NCBI GenBank assembly: GCA_964496975.1
Contig: CAZCBN010000055.1
Location: forward strand, 1-19,933
DNA length: 19,933 nucleotides
Direction of reading: 5' to 3'
From: CAZCBN01 sp964496975
GTDB lineage: Bacteria; Planctomycetota; Phycisphaerae; Phycisphaerales; UBA1924
Under the pieces are notes generated by a model. That model did not search any database and was not told where the DNA came from. It saw only the letters and a list, made by a program, of their open reading frames with translations. Each line of letters begins with the position of its first letter. Position 1 is the stretch's first letter. Shown in pieces: positions 6,377 through 13,240 of this stretch. The position numbers and the translations under genes were made by a program.

Positions 6377-7111
6377 TCAGATCGCGATGACCCGGGCACC
6401 GGAGCAGGCGTACAGCCGGTCCGGACCGGTCGGTCGGACGCTGACGCCGGCGGCGAAGCAACTGAACGCGGGCAGGATCATGCGGTACGGGCCGACGACA
6501 AAACAGGGGAGCTTGAGGGAGTCCCCGCCGCCGCGGAGGGTGACGGCGGGGTGGATATGGCCGGACAGGCTGTAACCCTCGCGGGGCTCCATGCGTCCGG
6601 GGTCGTGGTAGAGCGACCAGGCGCCGAGGCGGGCACCCTCCGCATCGAGCTCGATCTGGGCGTCGGCCGCGAACGCGTCGAGGCGGCTGCGGCCGAGCTT
6701 CAGGTCGTGGTTTCCCTCAATGAGTCGGACGCGGAGGGGCGCCCGGCGGCGGCGCGCGGCGAGCCAGTCCATGACGCGGCGACGCAGCGAATCGGTCACG
6801 CCTGCGGGCGCGTGGAAGAGGTCGCCCAGCACGATGAGCGTTTCGGGGCGAGCGGCGTCGAGCGCGGCGTCGAGCCGGGTGAGCTGCTCGTCCAGCACGC
6901 CGGGGGGCATCGGGATGCCGGCGCTGCGGAGGGTCTCGCTCTTCCCCCAGTGGGCGTCGGCGATGACGAGGGCTCGCTCCTGCGGCAGGAAGAGCGCCCG
7001 CTGCGGCAACAACGCGGCGGGCCCGGCGGGGAGGACAAGCGCGACGGGCGCGCCCGCTTCGGCCGCGGGATCAGCGGCGGCGGGTTGGGGTGCGGCACGC
7101 GACGGGGTCAT
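6377..7111 (-). CDS. pdeM: Ligase-associated DNA damage response endonuclease PdeM (metallophosphoesterase)
   Basis: A 244-residue calcineurin-like phosphoesterase. Metal-binding motifs appear in order: ADAHWGKSE (DxH), LGDLFHAP (GD), EGNHD (GNHD) and SGHIHP (GHxH), the set that defines this family. It is the fourth gene of the conserved cluster of exonuclease, ATP-dependent ligase, DEXH helicase and PdeM, thought to act on damaged DNA ends. It starts 30 nt after the helicase stop on the same strand. The ATG at 7111 has no Shine-Dalgarno but has TACCGT 8 nt upstream, so it may have its own leaderless promoter inside the operon. The first 25 residues are Ala/Pro-rich and not conserved-looking. 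Family assignment is firm; the physiological substrate is not known from sequence. Confidence 0.9.
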   Translation of the reverse strand: MTPSRAAPQPAAADPAAEAGAPVALVLPAGPAALLPQRALFLPQERALVIADAHWGKSETLRSAGIPMPPGVLDEQLTRLDAALDAARPETLIVLGDLFHAPAGVTDSLRRRVMDWLAARRRRAPLRVRLIEGNHDLKLGRSRLDAFAADAQIELDAEGARLGAWSLYHDPGRMEPREGYSLSGHIHPAVTLRGGGDSLKLPCFVVGPYRMILPAFSCFAAGVSVRPTGPDRLYACSGARVIAI

Positions 7112-7119
7112 CGGCCGGA

Positions 7120-7125
7120 ACGGTA
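7120..7125 (-). promoter_or_regulatory. TACCGT, candidate internal -10 box of pdeM (leaderless type)
   Basis: TACCGT on the minus strand lies 8 nt upstream of the pdeM ATG, in the 30-nt gap after the helicase stop codon. It would allow pdeM to be transcribed separately from the rest of the operon. Confidence 0.38.
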
Positions 7126-7141
7126 CGCGGGGGGCGTGCGA

Positions 7142-10018
7142 TCAGTCCGCGGCGGGGCCGCCGTCCCACGCGGCCCGCATTTTCTCGATGCGCTGCTCGA
7201 TGGATTCGCTGGACAGCCGGGCGGCGAGCCGCTCCACCACGAGCGGGAGGCTCAGCGGCGTGGGCCGGGCGATGGTTCGGATCACCATGGGCTGCTCGGC
7301 GAGACGGCCGAGGGTGCGGGCGAGGCGGCTCTGCTCGAACTGCTTTTCGAGCACCTCACGCCGGGCCTGCGTGAGCAGCAGGTTGCCGGGGTCGAACTGC
7401 TCGAAGACCTCGAAGAGCAGGCCGCTGCGGGCCTGCACCTGCCGTGCGCTCCGGGGCATGCCCGGGTAGCTCTGGATGACGAGCCCGGCGACGCGGGCGA
7501 CCTCGCGGAACTGGGCCTTGGCGAGGGCGGAGAGGTTGACGGAGTGCACGGCGTCGTCGAGAAGGCCGCGGGATTCGAAGAGCTCGGGCGTCAGCAGGTC
7601 GGCGAAGGGGTAGCCCTTTTCGGTGAGGAGCTCGAAGCCGTAGTCGTTGGTGGCGGTGCTGAAGGTGGCGCCGAGCGTGCGCGTCAGGCGCAGGGCGAGC
7701 AGCGCCGCGAGGCCGCCGTGGACGAGGCGGCCCTCGAAGGGATAGATGAACAGGTGCGCCCCCTCGCGGGTGGTGCAGATTTCGGCGAGGGTTTCGCCCG
7801 CGCCGGGGATGATGCTGAGGCGGCGCTGCACCTCCACGAGGCGCGAGGCGGCGGCGAGCTCGGGCTCGCGTATGGGGTCAAACGCGCCGATGCTCGCGCT
7901 CGCGAGGGTGTGGCGCACGGCGTCTGAGAGACTTTCAGAAATGGGCAGGCGCGTGCCGCCCCAGATGGGCGTGTGATTGGTGGCGCCGGACGCGGGCTTG
8001 ACGAAGGCGGTGAGGTCGCGCGTGGCGTGGTAGGCGAGGACCTTGCCCGCGAAGACAAACTTCTCGCCGGGGCGGAGGCGCTGGATGAAGTTTTCCTCGA
8101 TGGTGCCGATGCGCGCGCCGTTCAGGTAGCGGATCTCCATGACGGCGTCGGAGGTGATGGTGCCGACGTTCATGCGGTGGAGGTGCGCGATCTTCTTGTC
8201 GGGGACGACGAAGCGGGCCTGGTCGGCGTCATCCGGGCGGACTTTTTTGTACTCGGGGTACGCGCGGAGCGTCGGGCCGCCGGTGGTGACGAGGTCGAGC
8301 GTCCAGTCGAAGTCTTCGCGGGTGAGGCTTCTATAGGCGTGGGCGGTGCGCACCTCGGCGTACATCTCGTCGGGCGTGAAGCCGCCGCCGAGGGCGACGG
8401 TGACGAGGTGCTGGGCGAGGACGTCGAGCGGGCAGGACTCGCCGGTGCGCGGCTCGATGCGGCCGGTCGCGACGGCCCGGCGCACGGCGGCGACCTCGAC
8501 CATCTCCAACGCGTGCGTGGGCACGCAGGTGATGCGGCACGCCGCGCCGGGTCGGTGGCTCGCGCGGCCGGCGCGTTGCATGAGGCGGGCGATGCCCTTG
8601 GGGCTGCCGACCTGAAACACGCGCTCGACGGGCGCGAAGTCGACGCCGAGGTCAAGGCTGCTGGTGGCGACGACGAGGCGGATGGTGCCGTCTTTCAGGC
8701 CGGTTTCGACGCGTTCGCGCTCGTCGCGATCGAGCGAGCCGTGGTGCAGGGCCATTGCGTGCTCCCACTGCGGGCGGGCGACGCAGAGGGCGCTGAACCA
8801 GCGCTCGGCCTGGCTGCGGGTGTTGACGAAGAGGAGGGTGCTGTCCTTGGGCAGGCCGTCGGGGGCGAGTTCGAGGGCTTCGAGGACACGGGTGAGCTGC
8901 GTGAGGCCGAGATGGCCGGCCCATGGGAAGGGGTCGCCGGGCGCGGGGAGCACGCTGTCGATGAGGATGGGGCGGTCGATCTTTGCGGAGATGAGGGTGA
9001 AGGGGTTGGGAATTGGGCTTTGGTGGCACAGGCTTGCAGCCTGTGCCGTTTGGGGTAGATGGACGTCGCTCGGCGCAGGTTGAAAACCTGTGCCACCCAA
9101 AGCGTGACCCACGACGGCTTGGGCGGCTTCTTCGAGGTTTTGCAACGTCGCGGAGAGGGCCCACGTGCGCACGGTCGGCGCGAATCGGCGGAGGCGGGCG
9201 AGGGCGAGTTCGACCTGCGTGCCGCGCTTGGTGCTGAGCAGTTCGTGCCATTCGTCGATGATGACGGTGTTGAGAAGTTTGAAACGGTCGGCGGCGTCGG
9301 GCCAGGTGAGGAGCAGCGAGAGGGACTCGGGCGTGGTCACGAGGACGGTCGGGAGGCGGTCCCTTTGCTTGGCCCGCGTGGAGGCAGAGGTGTCGCCGGT
9401 GCGGGTCTCGATGGTGAGGCCGGGGGGGGCTGAGGGGACCGGGGATCGGCGACTGGGGATCGGGGAGGGAGCGGGAGATGGCGGCTCGGCGGATGACCGC
9501 TTCGCGCGCGTCGCGGCGCCGTCGGTGGCGCTCGCTCGCGGACGCTTGGCGCTGGATTGCAGGCCCAGGTCGGCGATGGGTGCGGCGAGGGCCAGGGCCG
9601 TGTCTCGTGAGACGGCCCGCAGCGGGGTGATGAGCAGGATGCGCAGGCCCTCGACGGGGCGGAGCTCGCCGGTGCTCGGGTCGAGCGCGTCGGTGATGAG
9701 GTCGGAGAGCGGGCCGCCGTACGCGGCGTAGGTCTTGCCGGCGCCCGTGGGGACGTGGATAAGGCCCGATGTTCCCGCGGCGTGGGCTTGCCAGGCTTCG
9801 AGCTGGAAGGGGTAAGGCTCCCAGCCCCGCTGCGCGAACCAGCGAAGGAGCAACGGGTGGGGCGAATGCGGCACCGAGTCGCCGTCGGTGCCGAGCGGCG
9901 TTGGAGGATCTGCGAAGGCTGTTGGGCCCGTGCTGCACGCCTGCGCGACCTTAGAGGCCGAGACCGGGGTCTTCTTCCGGGAGCGTGTCGAGGAGGTTGT
10001 CTTCCGCGGTGTCGGCAT
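7142..10018 (-). CDS. Ligase-associated DNA damage response DEXH-box helicase (Lhr-like)
   Basis: A 958-residue SF2 helicase, third gene of the ligase-associated cluster. Seen in order: Q-region FAQRGWEPYPFQLEAWQAH, Walker A PTGAGKT (about residues 90-96), DEWH box in VIIDEWHELL (about 255-258), SAT motif ALSATLQN (about 290), conserved PWAGHLG (about 358), motif V/VI region SSLDLGVDFAPVERVFQVGS and QRAGRASH (about 480), then the Lhr-type winged-helix and C-terminal domains. The family is usually about 810-840 residues. The excess lies largely in a low-complexity Ser/Pro/Arg insert at about 156-200 and an in-frame palindromic element at about 307-333. ATG 10018 overlaps the ligase end by 68 nt and has no ribosome binding site; GTG at 9872-9874 (residue 49) is a credible later start, just before the conserved region. 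Confidence 0.92.
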   Translation of the reverse strand: MPTPRKTTSSTRSRKKTPVSASKVAQACSTGPTAFADPPTPLGTDGDSVPHSPHPLLLRWFAQRGWEPYPFQLEAWQAHAAGTSGLIHVPTGAGKTYAAYGGPLSDLITDALDPSTGELRPVEGLRILLITPLRAVSRDTALALAAPIADLGLQSSAKRPRASATDGAATRAKRSSAEPPSPAPSPIPSRRSPVPSAPPGLTIETRTGDTSASTRAKQRDRLPTVLVTTPESLSLLLTWPDAADRFKLLNTVIIDEWHELLSTKRGTQVELALARLRRFAPTVRTWALSATLQNLEEAAQAVVGHALGGTGFQPAPSDVHLPQTAQAASLCHQSPIPNPFTLISAKIDRPILIDSVLPAPGDPFPWAGHLGLTQLTRVLEALELAPDGLPKDSTLLFVNTRSQAERWFSALCVARPQWEHAMALHHGSLDRDERERVETGLKDGTIRLVVATSSLDLGVDFAPVERVFQVGSPKGIARLMQRAGRASHRPGAACRITCVPTHALEMVEVAAVRRAVATGRIEPRTGESCPLDVLAQHLVTVALGGGFTPDEMYAEVRTAHAYRSLTREDFDWTLDLVTTGGPTLRAYPEYKKVRPDDADQARFVVPDKKIAHLHRMNVGTITSDAVMEIRYLNGARIGTIEENFIQRLRPGEKFVFAGKVLAYHATRDLTAFVKPASGATNHTPIWGGTRLPISESLSDAVRHTLASASIGAFDPIREPELAAASRLVEVQRRLSIIPGAGETLAEICTTREGAHLFIYPFEGRLVHGGLAALLALRLTRTLGATFSTATNDYGFELLTEKGYPFADLLTPELFESRGLLDDAVHSVNLSALAKAQFREVARVAGLVIQSYPGMPRSARQVQARSGLLFEVFEQFDPGNLLLTQARREVLEKQFEQSRLARTLGRLAEQPMVIRTIARPTPLSLPLVVERLAARLSSESIEQRIEKMRAAWDGGPAAD
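9021..9099 (-). repeat. Palindromic double-hairpin element A, in frame inside the helicase gene
   Basis: A 79-bp element with two stem-loops. Hairpin 1 is a perfect 10-bp stem (9025-9034 with 9038-9047) with loop TGC. Hairpin 2 is a 10-bp stem with one G-T pair (9072-9081 with 9085-9094). The outer ends TGGTGGCACAGG and CCTGTGCCACCCA are also inverted copies of each other. Read on the gene strand it encodes GGTGFQPAPSDVHLPQTAQA and a few more residues, between the SAT motif and PWAGHLG. By hand alignment 61 of 79 positions match element B at 10579-10657. It resembles REP/BIME elements, or the Rickettsia palindromic elements that insert within genes. Confidence 0.85.
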
Positions 10019-11945
10019 GGGGAGGGATGAGGGCGGCGACCGCTGCGAGGGTATCGGCCTCGTGCGGGGGCTTGTCGGTTCGCCATCGCTTCATGCGCGG
10101 GAATCGCACGGCAAGGCCGCAGCGGTGGCGGGTGCTGCGCTGCACGCCCTCGAAGGCGAGTTCGAAGACCTGCCGCGGCTCGACGGCCCGGACGGGGCCG
10201 AAGCGCTGCGTGGTGTGGCGGCGGATCCACGTGTCGAGCGTGTTGAACTCGTCGTCGGTGAGCCCGCTGTAGGCCTTGGCGAAGGGGACGAGCTCGCCCT
10301 CGCCCGGCCGCTCGCCGGACCAGACGGCGAAGGTGAAGTCGGTGAGGACGCCGGCGCGGCGGCCGTGGCCGGGCTGGGCGTAGACGAGCACGCAGTCGAT
10401 GGTGAGCGGCTCGATCTTCCACTTCCACCAGTCGCCGCGGCGACGGCCTGAGCGGTAAGGCGAGCCGCGCCGCTTGAGCATGAGGCCCTCAACGCGACGC
10501 TCGCGGCTGGTGGTGCGAAGGGCGGCGAGGTCTGGCCAAGAGGGGATGGGGAAGGGGGGTAGGGTGAAGATGGCTGGTTGGTGGTTCAGGCTTGCCGGTT
10601 GAGCCGTTGGGCCTTGACGGTCGCCGCTCGGCACGGGTTGAAGACCTGTGCCACCTGGGAGCAGGGCGGCGAGGGTTTCGAGGCGTTGTTCTATTGGTGT
10701 TTCGCGCAGGTCTTCGCCGTGGCGTTCGAGCAGGTCATACGCGAGGAACACGGCGGGGGCGGTGCGCAGGATGTCGGGCGTGACGTCGTCACGGTTGATG
10801 CGGGTTTGCAGGCGTTGAAAGGGAAGGGGGAGGTTCGCGGCATGGTCCCAGCAGAGAACCTCGCCGTCGAGGACGGTGCCGATGGGGAGAGACTCGGCGG
10901 CGGCGACGATCTCGGGGAAACGCTCGGTGAGGTTCTCGTCGCCGCGGGACCAGAGGAAGATGCGGGTGTCGCCGTCGGGCGTGCGACGCTTGAGGAGTTG
11001 GGCGCGGATGCCGTCCCATTTCCACTCGGCGAGCCAGTGCGCGGGGTCGCCGAGTTCGGCGTGGAGGTGCGCGAGTTCGGCGTCGGGGGCCATGTCGGGC
11101 GGGATGATGGGGCTGGCGAGGAAGAACGGGTAAGGCCGGGCGGCGGCGGTCTCCGCGGCGTTTGGCGAGATGAGCGACGCGAAGAACTCGGGCGTGGGGT
11201 GCCACTCGCCCATCAGGCGATGGGCGACCACGGCCTGGTCCACCTCGGCGATGCGCGCGAGGGCGCGCTCCACGAGCACGCGGCTGACGCCGACGCGGAG
11301 CTCACCCGTGAGCATCTTGATAAGCAGGAACCGCTCGCGCGAGGGGAGCGTGAGCCACCAGTGCGTGACAAGGTCGCGCTGGTCGGCGAGGTCTCGGGTG
11401 CGCAGCGGCAGGAGGCGGTGCTCGACCCAGTGGGCAAGACCTTCCGCGGCCTCGTCGGAAGCCGCGGGCCGGGGCGCGACGGTGCGGTCTGGTGATGCAA
11501 GCGGGGTTTGTGGTTCACCGACCGGGCCGGCGCGACCAGGCTCACTGGGGAAGGGTGCATGCGTGGTGGTGCGTGATCGGTCCACGGCGGCGAAGAGGTC
11601 GGCGAGCGTCGGCGGTGGTGCTGAGGGTGGCGGGGTAGGGAAGGCTGCGTCGCCCGGCAGGTTGGGCCGTGCGTCGATCAGCAGGGTGATCGTCTCGGCG
11701 AGATCCCCCACCACCGCGTAGCACTCGCGGAAGAGCCAGGGGCTGACGCCGGCAAGGTCGCGGCACCACTGCCGCAGGGCCTTGCTCGGGATCAGCCGCT
11801 TCATCTTGCGACCGGTCAGAAAGTAGAGGGCCCACGCGGCGTCGGCGTGAGGCGCGGTGGAGAAGTAGTCGACGAGCGCGCGCAGCTTGGCTTCGGTGCC
11901 GGTGGTGTGGTCGAGCGCGTCGTACAGGGCGGCGAGGCGGTGCAT
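9951..11945 (-). CDS. ATP-dependent DNA ligase of the ligase-associated damage response cluster
   Basis: A 664-residue ligase, second gene of the cluster. It seals nicks through a lysyl-AMP intermediate. The start is ATG 11943-11945, one nucleotide after the exonuclease stop; GGAG in the end of that gene is its ribosome binding site, implying translational coupling. Domains: an N-terminal helical DNA-binding domain (MHRLAALYDALDHTTG...FLTGRKMKRLIPSK); nucleotidyl motif I EWKWDGIRAQ with catalytic Lys309; LWSRGDENLTERFPE (motif III); TVLDGEVLCWD (motif IV); EGLMLKRRGSPYRSG and DWWKWK (motifs IIIa/V region); then a C-terminal OB domain ending near RFPRMKRWRTDK. It exceeds the usual 530-560 residues because of an Ala/Pro-rich insert near residues 125-160 and a 26-residue palindromic-element insert between motifs IV and V. 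Confidence 0.93.
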   Translation of the reverse strand: MHRLAALYDALDHTTGTEAKLRALVDYFSTAPHADAAWALYFLTGRKMKRLIPSKALRQWCRDLAGVSPWLFRECYAVVGDLAETITLLIDARPNLPGDAAFPTPPPSAPPPTLADLFAAVDRSRTTTHAPFPSEPGRAGPVGEPQTPLASPDRTVAPRPAASDEAAEGLAHWVEHRLLPLRTRDLADQRDLVTHWWLTLPSRERFLLIKMLTGELRVGVSRVLVERALARIAEVDQAVVAHRLMGEWHPTPEFFASLISPNAAETAAARPYPFFLASPIIPPDMAPDAELAHLHAELGDPAHWLAEWKWDGIRAQLLKRRTPDGDTRIFLWSRGDENLTERFPEIVAAAESLPIGTVLDGEVLCWDHAANLPLPFQRLQTRINRDDVTPDILRTAPAVFLAYDLLERHGEDLRETPIEQRLETLAALLPGGTGLQPVPSGDRQGPTAQPASLNHQPAIFTLPPFPIPSWPDLAALRTTSRERRVEGLMLKRRGSPYRSGRRRGDWWKWKIEPLTIDCVLVYAQPGHGRRAGVLTDFTFAVWSGERPGEGELVPFAKAYSGLTDDEFNTLDTWIRRHTTQRFGPVRAVEPRQVFELAFEGVQRSTRHRCGLAVRFPRMKRWRTDKPPHEADTLAAVAALIPPHADTAEDNLLDTLPEEDPGLGL
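10579..10657 (-). repeat. Palindromic element B, in frame inside the DNA ligase gene
   Basis: A 79-bp element in the same orientation, length and reading frame as element A. The second hairpin is well kept (CACGGGTTGAAGACCTGTG core at 10632-10650). The first is degraded (arms around 10585-10605 no longer match well), so this copy looks older or less constrained. The gene-strand peptide GGTGLQPVPSGDRQGPTAQP continues ASLNHQ, against GGTGFQPAPSDVHLPQTAQA continuing ASLCHQ in the helicase. It sits between ligase motifs IV and V, presumably in a tolerant surface loop. Confidence 0.8.
11465..11570 (-). repeat. Possible second in-frame insert in the ligase N-terminal region
   Basis: The ligase frame here encodes SEPGRAGPVGEPQTPLASPD and an Ala/Pro-rich stretch that interrupts otherwise conserved sequence (ADLFAAVDR before it, EGLAHWVEHRLLPLR after it). 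The DNA has a GGCCGG-centred semi-palindrome near 11525-11535. It is not similar to elements A and B. It may be another inserted repeat family or simply a drifting linker. Confidence 0.3.
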
Positions 11946-11946
11946 G

Positions 11947-12987
11947 TCACTCCTCGCCTTCGGCGACGTACTCGGTGTGCAGCGGCTGCGCGTCAACGCC
12001 CTGCTCTTGCAGGTGGCGGGCGAGGGTTTCGCTGCTGCCGTGGGTGCAGAGGATGCGCTTCGCGCCGGTTTGTGCGCACGTTTCGATGAGGTCGGGCCAG
12101 TCGGCGTGGTCGGAGATGACAAAGCCGCGGTCGTACCCACGGCGGCGGCGCATGCCGCGGACCTGCATCCAGCCGCTGGCGAAGGCGGTTTCGACTCCGG
12201 CGGACGGGCCGAGGCGCTTCATCCAGGGGCTCCCCGCGGCGCTGGGCGGGGCGAGGACGATGCGGCCGGCGAAGGGGTTGTCTTTGCTCGCGGCGCGCAT
12301 GTCTTCGGCGATGCGCTCGGTGGGGAGCATGTCGACGCCGGCCTCTCGGTAGGCGTCGGTCATGCTTTGGGCCGCGCCGTGGAGGAGGACGGTTGGGCGG
12401 GGGAGTGCGCGCGCGTCGAAGGCGTGTGCAAGCTCGGCGAGCAGACGCTGCGCCTTGCCCAGCGTGTAGGCGAGGAGGACGCAGACCTTGCGCTCTTCGG
12501 CCGCGGCGAGGTGCCAGGTGACGATCTCGTGCGCGACCTCGCGGCCGGGACGCCAGCGGTAGATAGGGAGCGCAAATGTTGCCTCGGTAATGAAGGTGTC
12601 GCACGGGACCACCTCGAAGGCGGGGCAGGTGGGGTCGTGCGCGCGCTTGTAGTCGCCCGCGGCCACGGCGACCTCGTCCGGGCTTTCGACGCGGATCTGC
12701 GCACTGCCGAGGACATGGCCCGCGGGATGAAAGGAGAGCGTGGTGTTGCCCAGCGTGAAGCGCTCGCCGTATGGGATGAGTTCGATGGCGGCGTGGTCGC
12801 CGACGCGGGCGCGGAGGAGCGGGGCGCAAGGGGCGGCGCACCAGTAGCGGTGCATGCCGGGGCGGGCGTGGTCGCTGTGGGCGTGGGTGATGACGGCCTC
12901 GGCGACGGGCTTCCACGGGTCGATGTGGAAGCCGCCCAAGGGGCAGGCGATGCCGCGGGCGTCGGGTGCGAGCAGCGCGGGGGGCAT
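11947..12987 (-). CDS. Ligase-associated DNA damage response exonuclease (MBL fold, SNM1-like)
   Basis: A 346-residue metallo-beta-lactamase-fold nuclease with a beta-CASP-like region, first gene of the four-gene cluster. The HxHxDH metal motif is THAHSDHA (about residues 35-42). Other motifs are HPAGHVLGSAQI, the Asp in VAVAAGDYKR, TEATFALPIYRWRP, a C-terminal ISDHADWPDL and THGSSETLARHL. Related SNM1/Artemis proteins process damaged ends. The start is taken as ATG 12985-12987 (MPPALLAPDARGIACPLGGF), where family similarity begins; the frame is open 28 codons further upstream. TATCGT 7 nt before this ATG supports it. The stop (11947-11949) lies one base from the ligase ATG. The divergent region upstream carries a perfect AT-rich palindrome. 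Confidence 0.92.
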   Translation of the reverse strand: MPPALLAPDARGIACPLGGFHIDPWKPVAEAVITHAHSDHARPGMHRYWCAAPCAPLLRARVGDHAAIELIPYGERFTLGNTTLSFHPAGHVLGSAQIRVESPDEVAVAAGDYKRAHDPTCPAFEVVPCDTFITEATFALPIYRWRPGREVAHEIVTWHLAAAEERKVCVLLAYTLGKAQRLLAELAHAFDARALPRPTVLLHGAAQSMTDAYREAGVDMLPTERIAEDMRAASKDNPFAGRIVLAPPSAAGSPWMKRLGPSAGVETAFASGWMQVRGMRRRRGYDRGFVISDHADWPDLIETCAQTGAKRILCTHGSSETLARHLQEQGVDAQPLHTEYVAEGEE

Positions 12988-12994
12988 GGGCTCG

Positions 12995-13000
12995 ACGATA
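12995..13000 (-). promoter_or_regulatory. TATCGT, candidate -10 box of the damage-response operon (leaderless type)
   Basis: TATCGT on the minus strand is 7 nt before the exonuclease ATG, with no Shine-Dalgarno between. It fits TANNNT spacing for a transcript starting at or next to the start codon. No clear -35 box. Confidence 0.42.
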
Positions 13001-13102
13001 CGGCGAATGGGGGCGGGCCGATGCGAGGGGGAGCCGGGCCGAATCCGGCGGCGGAGGGCGGGCGATTGCATCGCGGCGATGACGGGTCCGGATGCGGGTG
13101 GA

Positions 13103-13120
13103 TTTCAGAAAGTTCTGAAA
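13103..13120. promoter_or_regulatory. Perfect 18-bp inverted repeat, candidate operator
   Basis: TTTCAGAA-AG-TTCTGAAA: both 8-bp arms match perfectly around a 2-bp centre, in a short AT-rich island within very GC-rich DNA. It lies in the 253-bp divergent region, 115 nt from the exonuclease ATG and 120 nt from the SOUL-protein ATG. The symmetry suggests a dimeric DNA-binding protein. Because one flank is a damage-response operon, a LexA-type or other stress regulator is possible, but the sequence is not a canonical LexA box. Confidence 0.5.
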
Positions 13121-13240
13121 CCAACTTCGTCTCGCCCGGCGTCGCGGCCGCTGGCTTGTGCCGGGGCCGTGGCGGCGGCATCACGAACGGGGCGGGGTGC
13201 GGCGCATCACATCGCGCAGCGCCCGGCGGAGCGGAACACC

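Noticed and set aside
6299..9058. Long plus-strand open frames opposite pdeM and the helicase
   Set aside because: Glu/Gly/Ala/Val-rich antisense shadows. The minus strand carries complete motif sets for both enzymes.
9021..9099. Stem-loops as a transcription terminator
   Set aside because: They lie in the middle of the intact helicase frame with conserved motifs on both sides and no T tract.
11946..12140. Upstream extension of the ligase open frame to ATG 12140
   Set aside because: The added 65 residues are low-complexity Thr/Ser/Arg and lie wholly within the exonuclease gene; the ATG at 11945 has GGAG and begins the conserved domain.
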